A stretch of DNA of 59,357 nucleotides from Bacteroidales bacterium (lineage in GTDB: Bacteria > Bacteroidota > Bacteroidia > Bacteroidales > F082). Shown in pieces: positions 25,338 to 31,711 of the stretch. The position numbers and the translations under genes are program-made. The notes beneath the pieces were generated by a model, which worked only from the letters and a program-made list of their open reading frames with translations, made no database searches and was not told where the DNA came from. Positions within the stretch are counted from its first letter, which is position 1. The number at the start of each line of letters is the position of its first letter. The stretch is taken from positions 1 to 59,357 of the forward strand of contig JAILDR010000060.1 in assembly GCA_024689285.1 (NCBI GenBank). The letters are read 5' to 3'.

Positions 25338-26570
25338 TTATAGGATTAGTTCTTGTATGTTATGGTCGTATGCCACTTGTTTGCCCTCAATTATGTAATG
25401 AATGGCTTGGTCGATAATTGGGAACGGTACGATATACCACTCTTTGGGTTTGGCCAGTCCAGCATTTACTTGGAGCTGAACCGAATCAAATAGTTTGTGT
25501 ATCAGATTCTCAAAAGTGGAGGCCTTGATGTTGGCAACTTGGTAGGTTTTTACTATCTGGACTTTTGCAAAGAGATAGGTGGATTCATTCTCGGCATTGG
25601 CTACGCGCTGCTCAACAGTCTGGCGAGTGAAACCTATCTTGTAGAGGTCTTTAATGCCAGCAATTTCAGGGTCAGTGGAAAGCGAGCGAAGTATGTATAT
25701 CCATCCGCTGACAACATCGTTTTCGTCTGGCGTGAAATGCTTGACGAGATAATCAGGCTCAACATCGCTATAGTCAACCACGGTGTAACCTTCTGTGTAA
25801 AGTGATTTGACAAGAGTTTGCTGATAGACGTTGTTTTCGGTGCCGTTCTCAAAGATGCATCGGGTTCGGTCGTCGGCACGGCCTCGTGAATCGCGACGCT
25901 TGGCGTGTTTGTTAAGGTGCGCAAGATACAACAGCATATTGCCTACAACAAAGTATCGGCCTTCAACAAGGTGAGCTTCCTTGAAGCGGACAAGACGGCA
26001 TAGACCATCATCCAATTTCTTGTGGACAACTTGAAAACCTTCTTCAAAATCAGCGAAATCCTTACACTCGGTACGCTTTGCAATAGACTCGGCTTCTGCC
26101 CGTTCTTGCATCTTCTTTTGCATGTAGTCGGGGATGTCGAACAAGCCGCTGCTTTCGGCTGTGACGTCATCAAACAAGGGGTCATTAAGAATAGCCTCCA
26201 GCTCATCATGCAGGTCTGTTTCTTCGGCAGGCGCAACGGATTCTACAGGAACTGACTCAACGATAGAACTCTCTTCTATTACCATGGGCAAGTGGGCTTC
26301 GGAAAGAAGGCCGATGGTGTCAACACTTTGGCAAATGCGGCGTTTAGATTCGTCGGCACGGATGCTACGTAGTGTGCGGAAGAGCTTCAGTTCTTCGAGT
26401 GTTTCGGCGTTTTCCGACGGTTCCCTTCCTTCAGCATCTACGAAATCCAGCACCTCGAGGAAAGAATTCACAAGGCGGTCGGACGATGTGGTGTGTCGCT
26501 TGACAGGTTTCACATCATCAAAAAAAGGCTCGGCTAGTATGGCCTGTAATTCTGCTTCCCAGTCTATCAT
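25338..26570 (-). CDS. GIY-YIG nuclease family protein (T5orf172-like)
   Basis: 410 residues. The C-terminal part (about 285-390) is a T5orf172-type GIY-YIG domain: GWIYILRS and LYKIGFT stand for the two GIY/YIG strands, TRQTVEQRV gives the catalytic Arg and FENLIHKLF the catalytic Glu, so cleavage activity is likely. The N-terminal part repeats a short motif: ELQAILAEPFFDDV at 7-20 and ELEAILNDPLFDDV at 123-136. Its start is 3 bp after the stop of the helicase gene, so the two are translated together. It is the likely nuclease of a restriction-like complex with the helicase and methyltransferase. Confidence 0.82.
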   Translation of the reverse strand: MIDWEAELQAILAEPFFDDVKPVKRHTTSSDRLVNSFLEVLDFVDAEGREPSENAETLEELKLFRTLRSIRADESKRRICQSVDTIGLLSEAHLPMVIEESSIVESVPVESVAPAEETDLHDELEAILNDPLFDDVTAESSGLFDIPDYMQKKMQERAEAESIAKRTECKDFADFEEGFQVVHKKLDDGLCRLVRFKEAHLVEGRYFVVGNMLLYLAHLNKHAKRRDSRGRADDRTRCIFENGTENNVYQQTLVKSLYTEGYTVVDYSDVEPDYLVKHFTPDENDVVSGWIYILRSLSTDPEIAGIKDLYKIGFTRQTVEQRVANAENESTYLFAKVQIVKTYQVANIKASTFENLIHKLFDSVQLQVNAGLAKPKEWYIVPFPIIDQAIHYIIEGKQVAYDHNIQELIL

Positions 26571-26573
26571 AGT

Positions 26574-28520
26574 TTATTTTGCAGATAAAGATTGTTGTTT
26601 CAGTTTACGCAAGAAAGCAAGAGCCACAGCAATACGTCTTGCCAAAGGATCGGAATCTTTAGTTGTCGGCACTGCGCCTCCATGCTCTTCCCGATACTTT
26701 GGAAGATATTTTCTATATAACAGAGAGGCTTCTTCTATAGTCATATCCTCACGTTGGGCATCTATGGTGTCTTGAATGGTGCGCAAGACATCGGGAGTGA
26801 GCGACTTTGAAAGAATCTCGTATGCACGCTGGAAGGGATTGATGCTGTCAACGAGGTTGATGCTGAGTTTGTCAAGGTCAATAAATTGGTTGGCAACCTT
26901 CAGGAATTTGCTGCCATCGTCCTTTGTCACAACCTCTGCGCCTTGCAATGTGGTGGACAGCACCACATGCTGGCGCAGTTGTTCCTGCTCATCGGAGGTT
27001 AGGTCTGGATAGCGTTCCTCAATAATCTTGGGAATGAGCGACTGGGTGATGACTTCTCCAATTTGGCTTCCCGCAAGGGCTTGCTTGATGATGTCGCTGG
27101 AATAGAGGGTGGCTTTGAGTTCGGTGAGGTCGTTTTCGATGATGGACTGCACCCTTTCGGTAGTCTTTTTGAGGCCTCTCACCCTGATAGTCTTGTCATC
27201 ATCATCGCTGTCGTCATCATCGTCTTTTTCGGGTGCAGTTCTGAAATTCCATTCGGGTTGCATCACCTGCTCCATCAGGAGTGAAGCGGTGATTGCTTTT
27301 AGCATATCGTTGACTGCCGTCTTTACATCGTCTTCAGCGGCTGTGGGACAAGGGATGAGGTTGGTGAATTGGGCATGGGTCTTGCCTTCACAGTCACGGG
27401 TGCAGCGGCCAATAATCTGAACCACTTCGGTGAGGGATGCACGGATGCCGATGGTCAGGCAACACTCGCACCACTGCCAATCGAAACCTTCTTTGGCAGT
27501 GCCAAGAGCAATGAGAATATCAAGGGCATCGGCACTATCCATCCTGTTAAGGTAAGCTTGAAGAGCATCGCGCTGACGAGGCTCGTCTTCCACAAGGTCG
27601 CCTACTTTAAGAATACGGCCATCGGGCGTTTTGACCATTTTGATGTAGTGCTCTGCATCTTCGCCTACAATAGTGCCGATGCAGGAAATGATGTCGGCCA
27701 CTTGGTCATATTTGCGGGTGTAGGCAGAACGCGATTGGGGTGTGGGAATATGGATGAGTGTCTTTTTGGTAGTATCAAGCGTTTCAGGCAAGGCGGAAAT
27801 GTATTTGCCTTGGTAGAATTGGTATCCTATACCCAAGCTTTTCAAGTGCTTGTAGCCGTTGAGCTGTTGGTAATAGTTGTAGGTGATGGTAGGCTGGAAT
27901 TTTGCTTCGTCTTCGGGACGCATCACAGGTACGGCATCCCCACGGAAATAAGAACCAGTCATTGCCATGATATGAGCGTTGCTGCCCGCCATAATGGTGC
28001 GAATGGCTGTGCCCAAGTTGTTCATCTCATCGGCTGAAGTGTGATGAAATTCGTCGATGCCGATAAACGTGTCATTCAGCAGCGTGATGTCCAAATCCTT
28101 CAGCGCATTGCGAAACGTGGAATGGGTGCAAACAAGGACTGTGGCATTGCTGATGAGAAAGTCGATGAACTTTTGGCGCAGCCCGCTTTCCTTAAGACCA
28201 GGAGCGCAAAGGTTGTATCCATCGCTGACTTTCCAGTCTGCAAAGAAACCGTAGGGTTTGAGTTCCGTATCGTTGAAGGAACGAGCGATGGTCTTTTCTG
28301 GAACGGCCACAATGACACGCTTGATGCCCTGATGCTTCAGTTTATCGAGGGCGACAAACATCAATGCACGGCTTTTGCCTGACGCTGGCGGTGCTTTGAC
28401 AAGCAGATATTGGCGGTTGCGCGCTTGATAGACAATGCGCTGCATTTCACGCATTCCAAGGGCGTCGGTATTGGAGGATGCTCCTGTCTGTCCGTATTGT
28501 ATTTGAACTAAGTTCTCCAT
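26574..28520 (-). CDS. DEFH-box SF2 helicase with an acidic insert
   Basis: 648 residues. SF2 motifs are KAPPASGKSRAL (Walker A, 43-53), GIDEFHH (Walker B, 154-160, DEFH instead of DEAH), AMTGSYFRG (motif III), TAKEGFDWQWCECC (motif V) and QIIGRCTRD (motif VI, 368-376). Residues 431-442 are almost all Asp. The C-terminal 200 residues are helical and unknown to me. The 13-bp overlap with the end of the methyltransferase gene and the 3-bp gap to the nuclease gene place it at the centre of a three-gene operon. It probably translocates DNA for the nuclease. Confidence 0.85.
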   Translation of the reverse strand: MENLVQIQYGQTGASSNTDALGMREMQRIVYQARNRQYLLVKAPPASGKSRALMFVALDKLKHQGIKRVIVAVPEKTIARSFNDTELKPYGFFADWKVSDGYNLCAPGLKESGLRQKFIDFLISNATVLVCTHSTFRNALKDLDITLLNDTFIGIDEFHHTSADEMNNLGTAIRTIMAGSNAHIMAMTGSYFRGDAVPVMRPEDEAKFQPTITYNYYQQLNGYKHLKSLGIGYQFYQGKYISALPETLDTTKKTLIHIPTPQSRSAYTRKYDQVADIISCIGTIVGEDAEHYIKMVKTPDGRILKVGDLVEDEPRQRDALQAYLNRMDSADALDILIALGTAKEGFDWQWCECCLTIGIRASLTEVVQIIGRCTRDCEGKTHAQFTNLIPCPTAAEDDVKTAVNDMLKAITASLLMEQVMQPEWNFRTAPEKDDDDDSDDDDKTIRVRGLKKTTERVQSIIENDLTELKATLYSSDIIKQALAGSQIGEVITQSLIPKIIEERYPDLTSDEQEQLRQHVVLSTTLQGAEVVTKDDGSKFLKVANQFIDLDKLSINLVDSINPFQRAYEILSKSLTPDVLRTIQDTIDAQREDMTIEEASLLYRKYLPKYREEHGGAVPTTKDSDPLARRIAVALAFLRKLKQQSLSAK

Positions 28521-31210
28521 AAGGTTGATTTGTCAGTTGTTAGTTTGATGTACTGCTTGAAGAGGAATTCCAAGCGTTCCTCATCAGATTCAAAGGGCTT
28601 TTCACGGTAGCAACGTTCCACGGCCAAATCAAGTGCTTGGTGGGCGGCACGAAGGTCATCGGGGAAATTCTCGGGGTTGTACATGTCGCCAAGGGTCATT
28701 TCTGTATGCTCTGCACGAACAAGAAGTATTTCTTTTGCCAATTCAGACAACTCGTTTCTCTGTGCATTCGACATTTTCGGGAATGGGAAAGTGTTATAAC
28801 ACAGCGTAGCGGCATATCGAATCCTATTTTCCAAAGAACCTGCAACTGCTCTTACCCAAACATTATGAATTTTCGAAGTGAGCAATCCAAAAAGCCAGTA
28901 TTCAACATCGTAGATTGCAAAAGCAGAGTTTGAAATCACAGTGTTTTCATCCATATACCCCATAGGAATATACTCGCGTCTTTCAGAAGAAACACCTGGG
29001 ATAATTATTGATTCTTTTTTCTGATACGATCGTTGAACAAACATATAAGGACGTTTGGCATATTCACGAGTACTTTCGGCATCGCTTTTCTCTCTATCAA
29101 CTTTTACTTGAGAAAGAAGGTTCGCTATTGGAGGTATGGAATATGCAAGAGCTTTTTCAGGCTCTTCGATCCAGAGACAATAGCGCATTCCGCCTTGGAG
29201 CAACTCCTGTGCACCGATGTATTTTTTTATAAAAGATTCAGATAAAGGATACTCTAACAACAGTTTCTCTTTAAAAGACTCGTCAAAGTTTAAAAAACCT
29301 CCATCACGTGGCATACTACCAAAATACACAGGAGGCATTCCACATAAACTGGTGTTTTCTTTTCTAACAATAATATTTTCTCCCACAGATAGATACGGGT
29401 TAATATTATTAACTTTAAGTTCTATTTGTGAACTTTCATTGAAAAATCTTCTTTGTCCCGAAAAATCATTAGTTACGCCAATTATCACGCATGCAACAAC
29501 AGCATTGTTCTTTGCATTATTAGACCATTTGAAAGAAGTTCTGGCGAATGCAATTGTTAACCCTTTAACAAGTATTGGTTTCCACAACATATCAACCTGT
29601 TCTCCTTGACAAATTGAGTTTGTGGTTACGAATGCGTATCTTGCCTTTGTTCCCTTTATGTATATAGCCCCTTTCCAGAACCAACCAGCAATATAGTCGA
29701 GGCCTTTTTTGTCACGTAATTCAGAAAGTGCCATGAGCATATCTGCTTTTTGCTCATTAGTCTGTTTCTTGGAACCATAATACGGTGGATTTCCCATTAC
29801 ATACACTTCTTCATCACTTGTGTGTGGACAAATGGTGTTCCAATCAATAGTGCAGGCGTTCCCGCATACAATGTGACCACTGGCGCGTAGTGGTAATGGG
29901 TTGGGGGCGGTACCTAACTCCTCGCGGAACTTATTATTCATTTGGTGTTCTGCTAGCCAAAGGGAGAGTTTTGCGGTGTCGCAGGCATATTCGTCAATCT
30001 CGATGCCGTAGAACTGGGTGAGTTGAATATTTGTAAACGGGATGGCCGTTGCTTGAAGTTCAAATAGGCGTTTCCAAATTTCAATCTCCAACTCACGCAC
30101 TCGTTTATAGGAAATGATGAGGAAGTTGCCTGAGCCACAAGCGGGATCGAAAAACTTTATCTTGCCCATCCTGACTAATAGGGCATTGAGGGCTTTTGCG
30201 TCGTTACGGCTACGGAGATACTCGGCAACAAGGTCGTCCAAGAAAAGGGGTTGGATGACCTTCATGATATTGGGTACGGAAGTGTAGTGGATGCCTAATT
30301 CGGCACGGTCTTCGGGCGACACGATGGCTTGTGTCATCGAGCCGAAAATGTCGGGGTTGATTTCGCTCCATTGGAACTTGCCGCACTGAATCATCAGTAG
30401 TCGGGCACGACGGCTAAGCTTGGGTATGGCATAACGCTCCTTAAACAAACCACCATTGACGTATGGGAAATCGGAAATAATTTTATTGGTTTGTTGCTCG
30501 CGCAGATTCTTGTCGTTGGTGGAAAGAATGACAAAGATACGGTCTATAAACTCGGCGAGGTCGGAGCCGTCGATGGCAGTGTTGTCTTCAATGGCTTTGG
30601 TGAACTGGTCTTGCTTGAAAAGGCCAGTGTCTTCGGCGAAGAAACAGAAAAGGAGCCGAGACATGAAGACATTGATACAGTGCGAAACTTCTGGGTCGCG
30701 AAAGTCGTTGTAGCGGCAAATGTCATCATAGAGCTTTGCCATGAGTTCAGCGGTTTTGACATCAGACTCGGCCTCTTCATAGTTGCGGAATTTCTCGATG
30801 CCTGCAAGGGGCTTGAAAAACTCAAAATCGCGCCAAAGGGTCTCTAATGCGCCCTCGTAAAAATCCTCATCTTTCGGGTCGTAGGCAATAAGCGACGTTC
30901 CGTCGCAGGTAATGTAAAGACGAGGATTGTGACGGGTGATGGAAGCGTTATTTCTGAGTGCTTGGATGGTTGCCAAAGGTTCGGTGCCTTTGCTAAAAGG
31001 GCAATAAACAAACTTGTCCTTAATGAGGATGGTTTTGGGGTCACGGGACTTGTTGTCGCGTCCATCACGCACACGCTGGAGCGATGCGTCGCCATATCCG
31101 CAAAAGATTCGGAGAAGCTCGTAAGGAAGGCTGTCGGCATTCAGTTGGTCGGAAATTGCTTCGAGTGCTTCTTGGGCGGTTATATGAGAAAAGTTTTGTT
31201 TCTTGGCCAT
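28508..31210 (-). CDS. Adenine-type DNA methyltransferase, MmeI-like architecture without a nuclease domain
   Basis: 900 residues from the ATG at 31210. Methylates DNA using SAM. Motif I FDPACGSGNF (354-363) is followed by YGIEIDEYACDTAKLSLWLAEHQM and the catalytic VMGNPPY (471-477). This is the gamma order of N6-adenine enzymes. A target-recognition-like region fills about 570-820. The N-terminal 130 residues (LYITCDGTSLIAYD) recall the nuclease domain of type I R and type IIL enzymes, but I find no D-ExK site. The start is set by a clear AGGAGG, rare in this phylum. It is the first gene of the unit, and its leader contains a long hairpin. Confidence 0.88.
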   Translation of the reverse strand: MAKKQNFSHITAQEALEAISDQLNADSLPYELLRIFCGYGDASLQRVRDGRDNKSRDPKTILIKDKFVYCPFSKGTEPLATIQALRNNASITRHNPRLYITCDGTSLIAYDPKDEDFYEGALETLWRDFEFFKPLAGIEKFRNYEEAESDVKTAELMAKLYDDICRYNDFRDPEVSHCINVFMSRLLFCFFAEDTGLFKQDQFTKAIEDNTAIDGSDLAEFIDRIFVILSTNDKNLREQQTNKIISDFPYVNGGLFKERYAIPKLSRRARLLMIQCGKFQWSEINPDIFGSMTQAIVSPEDRAELGIHYTSVPNIMKVIQPLFLDDLVAEYLRSRNDAKALNALLVRMGKIKFFDPACGSGNFLIISYKRVRELEIEIWKRLFELQATAIPFTNIQLTQFYGIEIDEYACDTAKLSLWLAEHQMNNKFREELGTAPNPLPLRASGHIVCGNACTIDWNTICPHTSDEEVYVMGNPPYYGSKKQTNEQKADMLMALSELRDKKGLDYIAGWFWKGAIYIKGTKARYAFVTTNSICQGEQVDMLWKPILVKGLTIAFARTSFKWSNNAKNNAVVACVIIGVTNDFSGQRRFFNESSQIELKVNNINPYLSVGENIIVRKENTSLCGMPPVYFGSMPRDGGFLNFDESFKEKLLLEYPLSESFIKKYIGAQELLQGGMRYCLWIEEPEKALAYSIPPIANLLSQVKVDREKSDAESTREYAKRPYMFVQRSYQKKESIIIPGVSSERREYIPMGYMDENTVISNSAFAIYDVEYWLFGLLTSKIHNVWVRAVAGSLENRIRYAATLCYNTFPFPKMSNAQRNELSELAKEILLVRAEHTEMTLGDMYNPENFPDDLRAAHQALDLAVERCYREKPFESDEERLEFLFKQYIKLTTDKSTLWRT

Positions 31211-31216
31211 TGTGTA

Positions 31217-31242
31217 CCTCCTCAAATTGCATTTTCGCAATT
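31217..31242 (-). promoter_or_regulatory. Shine-Dalgarno site and adjacent hairpin before the methyltransferase gene
   Basis: AGGAGG on the minus strand (31217-31222) lies 6 bp before the ATG. Right upstream is a 6-bp stem AATTGC/GCAATT (31225-31242). A full Shine-Dalgarno is unusual for Bacteroidota and decides this start. Confidence 0.7.
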
Positions 31243-31268
31243 CATTTGGGAAGGACACCTAAAACAGA

Positions 31269-31397
31269 GCCGTGGACTTCTGTTGTAAGTCGAGGCTCTG
31301 GTAAACCTTTAATGCAAACAAGAAAGCCCACGGTTTTCCGTGAGCATTTCCGCTTTCTTGTGCATTAAATGTTAGAAATTTACCAGATTTCGACTTA
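31269..31397 (-). ncRNA. Long nested hairpin in the leader of the methyltransferase operon
   Basis: Four stacked arm pairs nest around one centre: TAAGTCGA/TCGACTTA (31286-31293/31390-31397), CTGGTAAA/TTTACCAG (31298-31305/31379-31386), TTTAATGCA/TGCATTAAA (31308-31316/31361-31369) and CAAGAAAGC/GCTTTCTTG (31319-31327/31352-31360). A CACGG/CCGTG cap sits at 31329-31342. A second fold, GAGCC/GGCTC with GACTT/AAGTC (about 31267-31297), would use the same outer arm, so the two exclude each other. It lies between the predicted start of transcription and the methyltransferase ATG. It could be a cis-regulator, a separate RNA or a MITE-like element. Confidence 0.6.
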
Positions 31398-31484
31398 ACC
31401 AAGAAAAGCAAAAACGCTTTATATCAATATGTTATTTAATCAATTATCGTCTGTGTCGTTATGTTCTTTTTAGGTTGATGGGCG

Positions 31485-31492
31485 CAAAGATA
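31485..31492 (-). promoter_or_regulatory. -7 box upstream of the hairpin and methyltransferase operon
   Basis: Reads TATCTTTG on the minus strand, which predicts a leader of about 270 nt before the ATG at 31210. No good -33 element seen. Confidence 0.55.
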
Positions 31493-31528
31493 TGAAAAAA
31501 GAAGAATGAAAAGACACAGAAAGTGAAA

Positions 31529-31663
31529 ATCCCATGCGGTGGCGGTCGCATGGGATGAGGAGGAATTGGTTGAAATACGGATTATTCCGCTTGTTATAAA
31601 ACACATAGAGACGCAAGCATTGCGTCTCTACGACGGATATAAAAGGTGCATGACCGCCACCGC
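31529..31663. repeat. Cluster of palindromic dispersed repeats
   Basis: A perfect hairpin ATCCCATGCG/CGCATGGGAT (31529-31538/31547-31556) is followed by TAGAGACGCA/TGCGTCTCTA (31606-31615/31621-31630), with an exact copy of the 20-mer found at 20221. The core GCGGTGGCGGTC of the first returns inverted as GACCGCCACCGC at about 31652-31663. The layout is REP-like. No gene lies between 31493 and 31711. Confidence 0.75.
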
Positions 31664-31711
31664 TAAGGCCGCCTGAATAAGAAAAAGGCTGACGGGAATG
31701 TCTCCCTCTAA

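Noticed and set aside
31269..31397. Retron non-coding RNA
   Set aside because: The nested inverted repeats recall an msr-msd region, but no reverse transcriptase gene is in the window.
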